A stretch of 52,734 nt of DNA from the NCBI GenBank assembly GCA_001464575.1, contig LNFE01000190.1, positions 1 through 52,734 on the forward strand, read 5' to 3'. The position numbers were made by a program, and so were the translations under genes. Each line of letters begins with the position of its first letter. The first letter of the stretch is position 1. Positions 1-9,208 of this stretch are shown here, piece after piece. Origin of the DNA: Acidobacteria bacterium Ga0077553. GTDB lineage: Bacteria > Acidobacteriota > Terriglobia > Bryobacterales > Bryobacteraceae. A model generated the notes under the pieces. It was not told where the DNA came from. It made no database searches and saw only the letters and a program-made list of their open reading frames with translations.

Positions 1-41
1 CCCTTCAACAGCTCGTCCAGCACTTCCGGTTTGATTTCCAT
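1..41 (-). CDS. IS256-family transposase, N-terminal fragment (partial)
   Basis: The start codon ATG is at 41-39 on the minus strand, preceded by AGAGGAG at a normal distance. The visible residues are MEIKPEVLDELLKG, which fits the conserved opening of IS256-type (mutator-like, DDE) transposases. Only 13 full codons are inside the window, so catalytic residues cannot be checked. The family call rests on this short peptide plus the adjacent inverted-repeat-like sequence. Confidence 0.65.
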   Translation of the reverse strand, partial: MEIKPEVLDELLK

Positions 42-70
42 CGCTTCTCCTCTTTGATTGTCAGAGAAAA

Positions 71-98
71 GCGGTTACACAGTTCTTTTTACACCCTC
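71..98. repeat. Putative terminal inverted repeat of the IS256-family element
   Basis: A 28-base stretch of TTACAC/TTTTTACACCC character lies 30-57 bases upstream of the transposase start. It matches the GGTGTAAA...GTGTAAC style of IS256-family tips. The partner copy is outside the window. Confidence 0.55.
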
Positions 99-384
99 GA
101 GCTCCGTCGACAGCAGCCACGGCCGTATCGGGGCCCTATCGCTCATTCCACCTGCGCCTCGAGGCGAGCCATGCAAGACCATCATCAGAGGAGGCCACCC
201 GGAAGTCGGCGCAGGTCCGCACACCTATCTGCTTCCCAGAAGCCACGACATCGTGGTCTTCCTCCCCGGTCTCCCCGCCGGGCAAGCGTACTTTGCCAGT
301 AGAACAACTCTGATCCGTGCCGCTGGCCAAGCCGCCTGTTGCCTACCGCCAGAAACCACCTGGCCCTGCGATACGATAGAGCCG
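99..384. other. Gene-free stretch between the IS end and the ThuA-like gene
   Basis: I see no convincing gene here. The reading frame of the downstream ThuA-like gene stays open upstream into this stretch and into the IS end, starting at a TTG at 58. The added residues look like no domain I know, and the signal-peptide-bearing ATG at 385 is a far better start. A short palindrome, CCACGA-CA-TCGTGG, lies at 243-256. The stretch may be flanking DNA or the remnant of a gene disrupted when the IS arrived. Confidence 0.4.
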
Positions 385-1248
385 ATGCTCTCACGCCGCG
401 CTCTCCTCGTCGCCCTGCCTGCCTTGCCCGCCTTTGCGGCGCGCAAGGGCTCTGCCCTTATCATCGACGGGCAAAACAATCACGCCTGGGCCCAAACCAC
501 CCCCTACCTCAAGCGCTACCTCGAAGAAACCGGCCTCTTCTCCGTCACCGTCTCCACCACCCCTCCCAAAGGCGGCGACATGGAAGCCTACCGCCCGAAA
601 TTCGCCGGCCACGACATCGTCGTCCTCAACTATAACGGCGAGGATTGGTCCAAGGACACCGAAGCCGACTTCGTGAAATACGTCCGCTCCGGCGGCGGAC
701 TCGTTGTCGTCCACGCCGCCAACAACGCCTTCCCCACCTGGCCCGAATTCAACGAAATGATCGGCCTCGGCGGCTGGGGCAACCGTACCGAAAAGGACGG
801 CCCCTACCTCCGCCTCCGGGAAGGCAAATGGGTGCCCGACACCCAACCCGGCCGCGGCGGCAGCCACGGCAACCAGCACGAGTACGTCGTCACCCTGCGC
901 GACCCCAACCATCCCATCACCAGGGGTCTCCCCGCGGAATGGCTCCACGCCAAGGACGAACTCTACGACCGTCTCCGCGGCCCCGCCAAGAACGTCCGGA
1001 TCCTCGCCTCGGCCTTCTCCGACAAAGCCACCCGCGGCACCGGCGAGCACGAGCCCCTCATCATGGTCCTCTCTTACGGCAAGGGCCGTGTGTTCCACAC
1101 CTGCCTCGGCCACGCCGTGGAGGCCATGCAGTCCGTCAATTTTATCGTCACCTATCAGCGTGGCGCCGAATGGGCCGCCACCGGGAAAGTCACCCAAAAA
1201 CTACCAGCCGACTTCCCCGGCAAGGACCAGGTCTCTTCCCGTCCCTAG
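385..1248 (+). CDS. Exported ThuA-like (trehalose-utilisation domain) protein
   Basis: The product is 287 residues and starts with a leader, MLSRRALLVALPALPAFAA. It has a paired arginine and a hydrophobic stretch, so Sec or Tat export is likely. The mature part matches the ThuA-like fold, a glutamine-amidotransferase-like Rossmann domain. It includes an opening beta strand (SALIIDGQNNH), the segment DIVVLNYNGEDW, and GGGLVVVHAANN in the nucleophile-elbow region. ThuA-like proteins often accompany sugar or glycoside catabolism, but their reaction is mostly unknown. The ATG at 385 is chosen because the leader begins there, although the frame is open to 58. Only 6 bases separate its stop from the convergent amidohydrolase stop. 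Confidence 0.8.
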   Translation: MLSRRALLVALPALPAFAARKGSALIIDGQNNHAWAQTTPYLKRYLEETGLFSVTVSTTPPKGGDMEAYRPKFAGHDIVVLNYNGEDWSKDTEADFVKYVRSGGGLVVVHAANNAFPTWPEFNEMIGLGGWGNRTEKDGPYLRLREGKWVPDTQPGRGGSHGNQHEYVVTLRDPNHPITRGLPAEWLHAKDELYDRLRGPAKNVRILASAFSDKATRGTGEHEPLIMVLSYGKGRVFHTCLGHAVEAMQSVNFIVTYQRGAEWAATGKVTQKLPADFPGKDQVSSRP

Positions 1249-1254
1249 CCCCGG

Positions 1255-2949
1255 TTACTTTGAATAGACCGTGGTCCCGTTGACGACGGTCATTACCGGC
1301 TGAATCTTCCGGATCTCCGCCTCCGGGCATGTCAGATAGTCCCGGTCGATCACTACAAAGTCTGCCCACTTGCCGGCCTCGAGCGACCCCAACTCCTTCT
1401 CTGAGAAGTGCAAATAAGCCGGACCGTTCGTGTACATCCGCAGCGCTTGCTCCCGGGTAATCTTCTCTTCCGGGTAGATCTCCTTGCCCGCCCGGGTCTG
1501 ACGCGTGATGGCCATCCACAGGTTAAAGAACGGGTTAAACGGATTTACCGCCTTGTCCTTATCGTGGCCGATCATGTGGTCGCTCCCGCCCGCAATCCCG
1601 ATCCCGTTCTTCAAATAGGTCTGCAGCGGAAAGAAATACCGCATGTTCTTGTAGCCGAACACCTGTTCCAGCGCCGGGACGTCGAAGTGCAGCCAGCCCG
1701 CCTGCACATCGGCCAGGATGCCCATCCGCTTCATCCGGGCAATTGCCTCCTCGCTCATGAAGCTCCCGTGCATCACATGGGACCGCGTCGGCCCAATCGG
1801 CCGTTCCTTATTCAGCGCCTCAAACGTATCCAGCAGAACGTCGATGGCCGCCCCGCCCTGCGCATGACTCGTCAACTGCCAACCCTTGTTCCGCGCCGCC
1901 CGCATGATCTGCGTCAGCTTGGGCCCGTCGACAAAGAGTGTCCCGCGCGCATCCGGATTGGTCTGCCCATAGAGTTGCTTGCCGTAAGCGCCATAGGGCA
2001 TCCGTTGATACGCCGTGCCCACGCTCTGTCCGCCGTCCAAGGTTACCTTGAACGAGCCAAATTTCAGCCAAGCATCACCCTGCCCCGTCTTCCAGGAGTT
2101 CTTCTCAATCTCGGTCACCACCTCTTCCACCGGCCGCATCGCGTTAATTCGCCACGTAATCACCGTCCGCACTGGAAGCTTCCCCTGCGCCTTCAGCTTG
2201 GCGTAAAGGTTATAGTCTTCGAGCACCGAAGCCCGGTCGCCCACGGTCGTTAGCCCTGCTGCGGCATAGATCTTCAGCATGGTCTCGAGCGCTTCCAGCT
2301 TCTCCGCCTCGCTGTAGCTGGCGCCCTGCGGCACGCCCTTCAGCAACGATGCCGCATTCCGCAAAATCCCATTCGGTTGCCCATCGGCCCCTTTCACCAC
2401 TTCCCCGCCCGCTGGGTTCGGCGTCGCCGCGGTGATGCCACTGATCTTCAGCGCCATCGTGTTGGCGCCCCAGACATAGGACCCGTCGAACGCCACTGGA
2501 TGGTCCAGCGTCACGTCCAGATCCTGCTTGGTCGGAAACCGTTGCTCGGCCAGTCGCGGCGGCAAAGTCCGCGGCACCACGATCCATTCGCCCTTGGGCG
2601 TCGTCTTCGCCTGCTCCCGGATAAACTTCTGGATGTCGGTAATGCTATCGAGCGGCGGCAGCTTCCGCTTGTACTCGCTCAAGCCGGCCCCGAGAGCATG
2701 GACGTGTGCGTCGATCAGCCCCGGCAGCACCATCTTGCCGCCCAAGTCAATCAGCTTCGTGGCGGGTCCTTTCTTCGCCAACACCGCCGCATTGGTCCCC
2801 GTTGCGACAATCTTGCCGTTCTCCACCGCCATTGCTTCGACGATCGAAAACTTGGCGTCGGCCGTTACAATCCGGCCATGGTGCACAATTAGGTCCGGCG
2901 CCGCCATCAGCGCCGAAACAGCGCTCAGAACTACCCCAATAACTCGCAT
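1255..2949 (-). CDS. Exported YtcJ-like metal-dependent amidohydrolase
   Basis: The product is 564 residues with a leader at 1-17 (MRVIGVVLSAVSALMAA). The composite beta-sandwich strand (IVHHGRIVTADAKF) is followed by PGLIDAHVHALG, the HxH metal site at residues 82-84. Near the C-terminus GGSDHMIG carries the conserved aspartate, and the chain ends with the usual SLEAGKWADFVVIDRD strand. This is the Amidohydro_3/YtcJ architecture, hydrolysing an amide or ester of unknown identity, probably in the periplasm. The ATG at 2949 overlaps the HAD gene's stop by 19 bases, and a longer start 66 bases upstream would place 22 non-signal residues before the leader. It is the last gene of the tsaD-led operon. 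Confidence 0.85.
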   Translation of the reverse strand: MRVIGVVLSAVSALMAAPDLIVHHGRIVTADAKFSIVEAMAVENGKIVATGTNAAVLAKKGPATKLIDLGGKMVLPGLIDAHVHALGAGLSEYKRKLPPLDSITDIQKFIREQAKTTPKGEWIVVPRTLPPRLAEQRFPTKQDLDVTLDHPVAFDGSYVWGANTMALKISGITAATPNPAGGEVVKGADGQPNGILRNAASLLKGVPQGASYSEAEKLEALETMLKIYAAAGLTTVGDRASVLEDYNLYAKLKAQGKLPVRTVITWRINAMRPVEEVVTEIEKNSWKTGQGDAWLKFGSFKVTLDGGQSVGTAYQRMPYGAYGKQLYGQTNPDARGTLFVDGPKLTQIMRAARNKGWQLTSHAQGGAAIDVLLDTFEALNKERPIGPTRSHVMHGSFMSEEAIARMKRMGILADVQAGWLHFDVPALEQVFGYKNMRYFFPLQTYLKNGIGIAGGSDHMIGHDKDKAVNPFNPFFNLWMAITRQTRAGKEIYPEEKITREQALRMYTNGPAYLHFSEKELGSLEAGKWADFVVIDRDYLTCPEAEIRKIQPVMTVVNGTTVYSK

Positions 2950-3554
2950 AGGTCGTTGATCCAAAAGTCCGGCTCCATTTCGCTCGGATTGCCGTAGCCA
3001 TAGCTTACCGCGCAAACCGTCACCCCCGCCGCCCGCGCTGCCGCAATGTCCGCAGGGGCATCGCCAATCATCAACGCGTCCCGCGGATCCACCCCGAACA
3101 GATCCAGCGACTTGTGGATCACTTCCGGCGAAGGCTTCGCGGGAAACCCGTCGGTCCCTTGGACATGATCGAAGTACGGCAACAGCCCAAACTTCTCAAG
3201 CACCACCCGCGTCGTCGGTGTCCCCTTCGTCGTCGCCGTCGACTTCAAGCCAGCCAACCGCGGCACCGCCTCCGCCACGCCCGGAAACAGCTTCGTCCCG
3301 TTGTGCTCTCGCGCCCAGTAGACCTCGCGATAGTCCGCGATCAGGCGCTCGACGCCATCAGGAGTAATCCCAGGAATCATATCGACGAACAGGTCCGTCA
3401 AGTGCCGCCCGATGTAGCTGCGCAGCAGCTCAAACGGCTGCGGAGGATAGCCGTGGCGGTCGAGGACTACCCCGACCGCGCCACAGATATCCTCCGCGGA
3501 GTCCGTTAATGTGCCGTCAACGTCGAACAGGTACAGCCGGTAAGGCTTGCCCAT
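2931..3554 (-). CDS. HAD-superfamily phosphatase (phosphoglycolate phosphatase-like)
   Basis: The product is 207 residues. Motif I is DVDGTLTD, with the nucleophile Asp11 and acid/base Asp13. A cap domain follows, then the STATTKGT region (motif II), a lysine in KPSPE (motif III) and MIGDAPADIAAA (motif IV). Order and length fit the Gph/PpaX branch of HAD hydrolases, which hydrolyse phosphoglycolate or a related small phosphate ester or pyrophosphate. The substrate cannot be read from sequence. The start overlaps the ftsH stop by one base (TAATG), which suggests translational coupling. Confidence 0.85.
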   Translation of the reverse strand: MGKPYRLYLFDVDGTLTDSAEDICGAVGVVLDRHGYPPQPFELLRSYIGRHLTDLFVDMIPGITPDGVERLIADYREVYWAREHNGTKLFPGVAEAVPRLAGLKSTATTKGTPTTRVVLEKFGLLPYFDHVQGTDGFPAKPSPEVIHKSLDLFGVDPRDALMIGDAPADIAAARAAGVTVCAVSYGYGNPSEMEPDFWINDLCELLG

Positions 3555-5467
3555 TACGCCGGAGAAGGTCCGTCGGCAAGAGGCGGAATGCGCAGCCCAC
3601 CCAGTCCGCTCGGCGGCGCTACTTTGTTGTCCTCGTCGTTCCGCGGCTTCACGGGCCCGCGGAAGGCCGACAGAGTCTCGCCCTTAATCAACTGCACGAC
3701 CTCGGCGCCGTCGAGCACTTCGCGCTCCAACAGGGCCTCGGCAATCCGCACCATTGCGTCGCGATGATCCTCGATGTACTTGCGAGCCCGGTTGTAGCCA
3801 TTGTCGACCAGCTTCCGGACCTGCGCGTCAATCGCGATCGCCGTGGTCTCCGAGTAATCCCGATGCTGCGAAATCTCGCGGCCCAGGAAGATCTGCTCTT
3901 CTTTCTTGCCGAAGCTCATCGGTCCGAGTTCGCTCATGCCCCACTCGCAGACCATCTTCCGAGCCATGTCCGTCGCGCGCTCGATATCGTTGCCGGCGCC
4001 CGTCGTCATCTGCTTCATGAAGATCTCCTCGGCGATGCGTCCACCCATCAGGATGGCCAGCTGCGCTTCGAGGTAGTCCTTGTTGTAGGAGTGCTTGTCA
4101 TCGAGCGGCAACTGCATGGTCAGACCCAACGCCATCCCGCGGGGGATGATCGTCACTTTGTGCAGTGGATCGGCATCGGGAATGAGAACCGCAACCAGAG
4201 CATGACCCGCCTCGTGGTACGCCGTGTTCTTCTTCTCTTCTTCCGACAGCATCATGGACTTGCGTTCCGCGCCCATAATCACGCGGTCCTTAGCTAACTC
4301 AAAGTCAAGCTGGGTAACCACCTTCCGATTCTGCCGAGCAGCGACCAGCGCCGCTTCGTTGACGAGGTTTGAAAGATCCGCACCGGCAAATCCCGGAGTC
4401 CCACGGGCCAGAACCATCAGGTCGACGTCGTCGCCCAGCGGAACTTTCTTCGTGTGCACCCGAAGGATCTGCTCCCGGCCCTTGACGTCCGGACGGCCCA
4501 CCACCACTCGCCGATCGAAACGACCCGGCCGCAACAGCGCCGGATCCAGCACGTCGGGACGGTTGGTCGCGGCTACGAGAATCACGCCTTCGTTCGACTC
4601 AAAGCCGTCCATCTCTACGAGCAACTGGTTCAGAGTCTGCTCGCGCTCGTCGTGACCGCCGCCCAAGCCCGCACCACGGTGCCGGCCGACGGCGTCGATT
4701 TCGTCGATGAAGATTATACACGGAGCATTCTTCTTGCCCTGCTCAAACAGGTCCCGCACGCGGCTGGCGCCCACGCCCACAAACATCTCCACGAAGTCCG
4801 AACCAGAAATCGAGAAGAACGGAACGTTCGCCTCGCCAGCAATCGCCCGCGCCAACAACGTTTTCCCGGTTCCGGGAGGGCCGACGAGCAGCACGCCCTT
4901 CGGAATCCTTCCACCCAACTTCTGGAACTTTTGCGGCTCGCGCAGGAATTCGATGATCTCGCCCAACTCCTCTTTGGCCTCTTCGACGCCAGCAACGTCT
5001 TTAAACGTCACTTTCTTCTGCTGCGAAGAGTGCAGACGAGCCCGGCTCTTACCAAAGCTCAGAGCCTTGTTCCCGCCGCTCTGCATCTGGCGCATCATGA
5101 AGATCCACAACGCCAGCAAGAGTACAAACGGAATCGCATTCACAAGCAACGAAACCAAGGTTCCATTGGTTGATTCCTGCATTTCCATCGAGACATTCTT
5201 CTCGCGCAGGATCTTGTACACTTCCGGATAGTTCGCAGGAATCAGGGTCCGCAACGGGCCCTGCGAGTCGTCCACGAACTGACCCTTCACTTCCGTGCCG
5301 CTGATCTTGACTGACTTAACACGTCCCGCCTCCACTTCCGAGAGGAATTGCGAGAACGCTAGATTGACTTCGGGTTTGCCTTTACCCCGGCCCACTACCG
5401 TGTAGAGAATCACGGCTAGGCAGATGATAACGACCCAGAAGATCAGCTTGTTTACGTTAGATGTCAT
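3554..5467 (-). CDS. ftsH: ATP-dependent zinc metalloprotease FtsH
   Basis: The product is 637 residues, the usual length. Membrane segments at about 8-25 and 104-125 flank a periplasmic loop. The AAA+ module shows Walker A GPPGTGKT (196-203), Walker B IIFIDE (251-256) and a second region of homology ending RPGRFDRR. The protease domain has the zinc site HEAGH (418-422). FtsH degrades unassembled membrane proteins and selected cytoplasmic substrates as a membrane hexamer. The start overlaps the tilS stop as ATGA. The tilS-ftsH order is a common arrangement in bacteria. Confidence 0.98.
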   Translation of the reverse strand: MTSNVNKLIFWVVIICLAVILYTVVGRGKGKPEVNLAFSQFLSEVEAGRVKSVKISGTEVKGQFVDDSQGPLRTLIPANYPEVYKILREKNVSMEMQESTNGTLVSLLVNAIPFVLLLALWIFMMRQMQSGGNKALSFGKSRARLHSSQQKKVTFKDVAGVEEAKEELGEIIEFLREPQKFQKLGGRIPKGVLLVGPPGTGKTLLARAIAGEANVPFFSISGSDFVEMFVGVGASRVRDLFEQGKKNAPCIIFIDEIDAVGRHRGAGLGGGHDEREQTLNQLLVEMDGFESNEGVILVAATNRPDVLDPALLRPGRFDRRVVVGRPDVKGREQILRVHTKKVPLGDDVDLMVLARGTPGFAGADLSNLVNEAALVAARQNRKVVTQLDFELAKDRVIMGAERKSMMLSEEEKKNTAYHEAGHALVAVLIPDADPLHKVTIIPRGMALGLTMQLPLDDKHSYNKDYLEAQLAILMGGRIAEEIFMKQMTTGAGNDIERATDMARKMVCEWGMSELGPMSFGKKEEQIFLGREISQHRDYSETTAIAIDAQVRKLVDNGYNRARKYIEDHRDAMVRIAEALLEREVLDGAEVVQLIKGETLSAFRGPVKPRNDEDNKVAPPSGLGGLRIPPLADGPSPA

Positions 5468-6726
5468 TGCTTCCTCAATATACAGGACGTCGAGGATGAA
5501 GAGATTGATTCATCGAGTCCGGAAATCTGCGCCGAGAAACGCAAAATGTTCCTACTATCAACGCTCGCCGCGAATTTCTGATCCGCGCCGAAGCGATGCG
5601 CCCATACGATACTCACTCCATCCGTAATAATCGGCCAATTCTTTCTTTCCCATAAGGGTATACGAGCAGATTGAAGCAACTTCTTCAAAAGAATCGGCTC
5701 TTTTCGCCCTGCCGGTTGGAAACGATCGCCGGGTTGCCACACGCGAACACGCAACTCACCCTGCAGCCTTTCCTCGTCAAGCTCCAGTACTACCTCTTCA
5801 GTATATCGGTATTCCGGAGCGCCTGGACGCGCGAGCCGCACCGAGTCAAAGGACCTGACCGCCGTCACTCCAGGCAGTGTTACCGAACCCTCGCCGGCGG
5901 TCTGCAGTACCAGTCGCTCAAGCTGCTCCACGTGCTGGGTTTCAATTCGGTTTAGCCCCCCTTTAACTAAGCTGATCCAGTCGCGGAGTGTTCGTCGCCG
6001 GAGAGCCGGGTGGAGACTTCGGAGAAAGTTTACATCCCGCACCGGTCCGCCGGTTGGTATCTGTTCCTGCCAGTACCGTTCTTCGAGTCCGGCGATGGCG
6101 GCAAGGCGGACGAGATGCCCTTCGACGGCCGGCGACAGGTCTCGCAGGAGCGGCAGCAGTTCTTTGCGGACCCGATTGCGAAGGAACCGCGGGTCGTCGT
6201 TCGAGGCGTCCTCCCTCCAGGCAAGTCCCTGACGGCGAAGGTATTCGCGCACCGCCTCCCTCGATACTCCGAGCAGCGGCCGAACCAGGCCCGACTTCGT
6301 TCGGGGCAGGACGCCGCGGAGACCGGTTGGTCCCGTACCGCGGAGCAGGCGGAGCAGAACGGTCTCGGCTTGGTCGGAGGCGGTATGCCCGGTAGCGACC
6401 CAGTCGACGACACCGGCGGCGCGCCATTGGCTGAAGAGCCGGAGCCGGGCTCGACGGCAGGATTGTTCCAGGTTTCCCTCCACCACTCCACCCTCCGCCA
6501 CATAGCAGGGGAGATCGCCGGCCAGGCAACGGACGAACTCCTCGTCGGCGTCGGAGGCGGCTCCGCGGAGGCCATGATTCACATGAAGGACAATCAGCGG
6601 GCCATCGTGCAACGATCGCAAAGCGTGGAGGAGAAATACGCTGTCCGCGCCTCCCGAGACGGCTACGCCGAGCTTGACGCCGGAAATGCCCAGCCGGTTC
6701 AGCGCCGCTGCGACCTCGTCGAGCAC
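5464..6726 (-). CDS. tilS: tRNA(Ile)-lysidine synthetase TilS
   Basis: The product is 420 residues. The PP-loop SGGADS at 24-29 binds [23 protein letters not shown] and the segment [13 protein letters not shown] are hallmarks of TilS, which converts C34 of the CAU-anticodon tRNA-Ile to lysidine so that it reads AUA. The C-terminal part ([13 protein letters not shown]) matches the TilS substrate-binding domain. The start is GTG at 6726, one base after the mrp stop, and it places the PP-loop at the normal distance. It overlaps ftsH by 4 bases. Confidence 0.95.
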   Translation of the reverse strand: MLDEVAAALNRLGISGVKLGVAVSGGADSVFLLHALRSLHDGPLIVLHVNHGLRGAASDADEEFVRCLAGDLPCYVAEGGVVEGNLEQSCRRARLRLFSQWRAAGVVDWVATGHTASDQAETVLLRLLRGTGPTGLRGVLPRTKSGLVRPLLGVSREAVREYLRRQGLAWREDASNDDPRFLRNRVRKELLPLLRDLSPAVEGHLVRLAAIAGLEERYWQEQIPTGGPVRDVNFLRSLHPALRRRTLRDWISLVKGGLNRIETQHVEQLERLVLQTAGEGSVTLPGVTAVRSFDSVRLARPGAPEYRYTEEVVLELDEERLQGELRVRVWQPGDRFQPAGRKEPILLKKLLQSARIPLWERKNWPIITDGVSIVWAHRFGADQKFAASVDSRNILRFSAQISGLDESISSSSTSCILRKQ

Positions 6727-6727
6727 C

Positions 6728-7552
6728 TTAGTCGCTAACTGTCAGAGTTGGGCCGCCGCCCACGCCGCGGGCGGCCAACCGCTCGACGACACGCTCAGCG
6801 AGTTCGACGAACGGCGCACCTTTGCCGGCGGGGTCGAGGGCGACGGGACGACCGCTGTCGCCGCCGATCCGGAAGTTGGGATCTAGCGGCAAGGAACCCA
6901 AAAACGGTACGCTCATGGCATTGGCCGTGCGTTCGCCGCCGCCATGGCCGAAGACATCAATGCGCTCTCCGGAGCCGGGGGCAATGAGGTAACTCATGTT
7001 TTCGACCAAGCCAAGGACGGGGACGCGGACGTTCTGGAACATCAAGACGGCCTTGCGGGCGTCTTCGAGCGAAACCTCGGAAGGGGTCGTAACGACGACG
7101 GCGCCGGTGACAGTAGTCGTTTGCATCAGCGAGAGTTGCACGTCGCCGGTTCCGGGCGGGAGATCAATGAGGAGATAGTCGAGGGTTCCCCAGTCCACAC
7201 CGCGGAGAAACTGCTGGATTACGGAGTGCAACATCGGGCCGCGCCAGACAAGGGGCTTATCGCCGGGGCTCAAAAACCCCATGGAGATGAGCTTCACTTC
7301 GTGCTTCACCAGCGGCTGGATGCGCTCTCCGATCGCGTGGGGCGCTTCGCGAATCCCCATCATCAGCGGCACATTCGGACCGTAGACGTCAGCGTCGATC
7401 AATCCAACGCGATATCCCAAACCGGCGAGGGCAATCGCCAGGTTTACCGAAACCGTGGTCTTTCCGACGCCACCTTTTCCTGACCCGACGGCGATGATCT
7501 GTTTCACGCCCTCGATCGCTGTCGTCTTTAGTTCTGTCTGTTGAGGACCCAT
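6728..7552 (-). CDS. mrp: Mrp/ApbC-type P-loop ATPase lacking the CxxC motif
   Basis: The product is 274 residues. The deviant Walker A is GSGKGGVGKTT (23-33), Walker B lies in LIDLPPGTGD, and the Mrp signature region ENMSYL is present. Mrp/ApbC/Nbp35 proteins carry Fe-S clusters to apoproteins as dimers, using a C-terminal CxxC. Here the expected site reads LIAPGSGERIDVFG (about 189-202) with no cysteine. The N-terminal MIP18/DUF59 domain of many Mrp proteins is also absent. Either the cluster is bound differently or this is a repurposed paralogue. A GGAG ribosome-binding site lies within the end of the preceding sensor gene. Confidence 0.9.
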   Translation of the reverse strand: MGPQQTELKTTAIEGVKQIIAVGSGKGGVGKTTVSVNLAIALAGLGYRVGLIDADVYGPNVPLMMGIREAPHAIGERIQPLVKHEVKLISMGFLSPGDKPLVWRGPMLHSVIQQFLRGVDWGTLDYLLIDLPPGTGDVQLSLMQTTTVTGAVVVTTPSEVSLEDARKAVLMFQNVRVPVLGLVENMSYLIAPGSGERIDVFGHGGGERTANAMSVPFLGSLPLDPNFRIGGDSGRPVALDPAGKGAPFVELAERVVERLAARGVGGGPTLTVSD

Positions 7553-7555
7553 TGC

Positions 7556-9208
7556 TTACTCCATCCTACCAACGGTGCCCCGGACGCGACGCAGATTTCC
7601 ATGGGCGTCATAGGAAGCTTCGCCTCGCGCGACCACCCGGCCCGGACGTCCGCTGCCAGGAACGAGTTCGAGAACGATCTCGTAGGGCTGGCCGGAACGA
7701 AGGAGTTCGCGCAGGGCCTCCTCCCCACGGGCGTAGCTTTCAGCCGTGAACATGGCCCGGCGCTGTTCGCGGGGCGGCACCGGCAGGGTGGGATCGACGC
7801 CGAAGATCCGATAGAGTTCCTCCGACCAGTGCAGTTCATCGGTGGCGGGGTTCCACGCCCAACTGCCCACGCCGGACAGCCGTTGCGCCTCCCGCAGTTC
7901 GCCCTCCCGATCGCGCAGCGCGTCCTCGGCCCGCTTGTTATCGGTAATGTCGACAAACGTGACGACGACCCCAAAGGGGTTCTCCAGAGGCTCGGCGTTG
8001 ATGGAAAGCCAAGTCAGATCGCCATCGGGCCGGGGCAGGCCCATCCGCACATTTTTGACCGAGCGCCGGGTTCGCAGCACCTGCATGGACGGGTGATCAA
8101 TACCGGGAAAGGGCGAGCCGTCCTCCCGGATGGCGCGCCACTCCGGATCGTTGGAGCCACGAGAGGTGAGCTGGTCGGCGGTCAACCCGAGGATACGGCA
8201 GGCGCTGGCGTTACAAGCCACAATCTCGCCCTTTTCGTTCTGCACGGTGACACCCTCCGACATGGCGGCCAGAACGGTCCGGTATCGTTCTTCGGTGCGC
8301 TGCCGTTCGGTGATGTCGTGCAGGGAGAGGATGGCCCCGAGCTTCTCGCCCGTCTTGCTGAAAACCGGCTGCCCGTTGGCAAGGACCACCCGGCCGCCAA
8401 TGTTGAGTTCGGTGCCGCGCACGCGCTCTCCCGCCAAGGTTCGGGCGAGCGGAACCTGGGCCGGCGTCGCACCAATAGCCTGCGCCGAGCGATTGAGCCG
8501 AACGGCGCCGCCGGCCGCGTCACAGGGTAGAATCCCCTCCTGGAGGCATTCGAGCGCGACGGCATTGAACTCCTGTTCTTTCCGGAGCGCCAATTCGGCC
8601 GCCTGCCGAGCGCGGATGCTTTTCCAACCCATAACGATCAGGCCCAGAGCGAGCAGACTGACCACGGCGGTGAGCAGGCTGGCCAACCGGGCGGCTTCGC
8701 GGCCTTCCGCAACTTTGGCCTCCACCTGTGCGTTTTCCTCGTCCTTCAGCCAGTCGATTAAATTCAACGTCTCGATCATCAGCTTGAGACGAACGCTCTC
8801 CTGAATCGCTTCGCTGGCCGCGGAGGCACCTTTGTCCCGTTTGGCGCCGACAACTTCGTCCGCCGAATTGAGCAGGCGGTTAACATTCCCCTCCAATCGC
8901 TCGATGATTTGCAGCTCCCGTGGATTGGTCTTGGCCAGGGCGCGCAAAGATTGAAGGCCGGAGCGTGCCTGATTGGCCCCGGCCTTCACCTGCTCGAGAA
9001 AGCGATCGTCTCCTGTGGCGGCATAACCACGAGAAGCCGATTCGACTTCGCGGAGCGCGGTGAGGCTCGATTCAGTCACGTCCACAACGACGCTGGTTTG
9101 CGCCAGACGGCGATCGATGTTGGCGAGCGATTGGACGGTCGCATACTGCGAACCTGCCGCCACCAGCAGGGCCGCGGCGGCGACACCGAAGCCGACGAGA
9201 CCCTTCAT
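7556..9208 (-). CDS. Membrane sensor with CHASE3 and three PAS domains, no output domain
   Basis: The product is 550 residues. A first membrane helix (about 4-20) and a second (about 178-198) bracket an extracytoplasmic CHASE3-like helical domain. Three PAS/PAC units follow at roughly 205-310, 312-430 and 440-545, the first two ending in HDITERQR and VDITDNKR. The protein ends in RRVRGTVGRME, the point where a histidine-kinase or cyclase module would normally begin. No HisKA, HATPase, GGDEF or receiver domain is present, and mrp starts 3 bases downstream, so none can be in another frame. The ATG at 9208 overlaps the hydrolase stop as ATGA. It probably senses a signal but has lost or never had its transmitter. 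Confidence 0.82.
   Translation of the reverse strand: MKGLVGFGVAAAALLVAAGSQYATVQSLANIDRRLAQTSVVVDVTESSLTALREVESASRGYAATGDDRFLEQVKAGANQARSGLQSLRALAKTNPRELQIIERLEGNVNRLLNSADEVVGAKRDKGASAASEAIQESVRLKLMIETLNLIDWLKDEENAQVEAKVAEGREAARLASLLTAVVSLLALGLIVMGWKSIRARQAAELALRKEQEFNAVALECLQEGILPCDAAGGAVRLNRSAQAIGATPAQVPLARTLAGERVRGTELNIGGRVVLANGQPVFSKTGEKLGAILSLHDITERQRTEERYRTVLAAMSEGVTVQNEKGEIVACNASACRILGLTADQLTSRGSNDPEWRAIREDGSPFPGIDHPSMQVLRTRRSVKNVRMGLPRPDGDLTWLSINAEPLENPFGVVVTFVDITDNKRAEDALRDREGELREAQRLSGVGSWAWNPATDELHWSEELYRIFGVDPTLPVPPREQRRAMFTAESYARGEEALRELLRSGQPYEIVLELVPGSGRPGRVVARGEASYDAHGNLRRVRGTVGRME

Larger units (their letters stand above)
1..98 (-). mobile_element. Left end of an IS256-family insertion sequence (cut by the window edge)
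   Basis: The minus strand carries a ribosome-binding site (AGAGGAG), then an ATG and the first 13-14 codons of a transposase of IS256 type. Outside it, the stretch at about 71-98 reads on the minus strand as GAGGGTGTAAAAAG, then AACTGTGTAACCGC. That is the kind of terminal inverted repeat IS256-family elements have, sitting a few tens of bases upstream of the transposase start. The boundary near 97-98 is my estimate from this similarity. The other end and the target duplication lie outside the window, so completeness is unknown. Confidence 0.72.

Noticed and set aside
243..256. CCACGA-CA-TCGTGG palindrome as an operator or terminator
   Set aside because: The arms are only 6 bases, the position is 130 bases from the nearest start, and such matches are expected by chance in GC-rich DNA.
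391..1197. Long minus-strand open frame across the ThuA-like gene (268 codons)
   Set aside because: Its protein is a low-complexity run of Gly, Val, Ala and Glu, as expected from the antisense of a GC-rich gene, and the plus-strand product has recognisable fold motifs and a leader.
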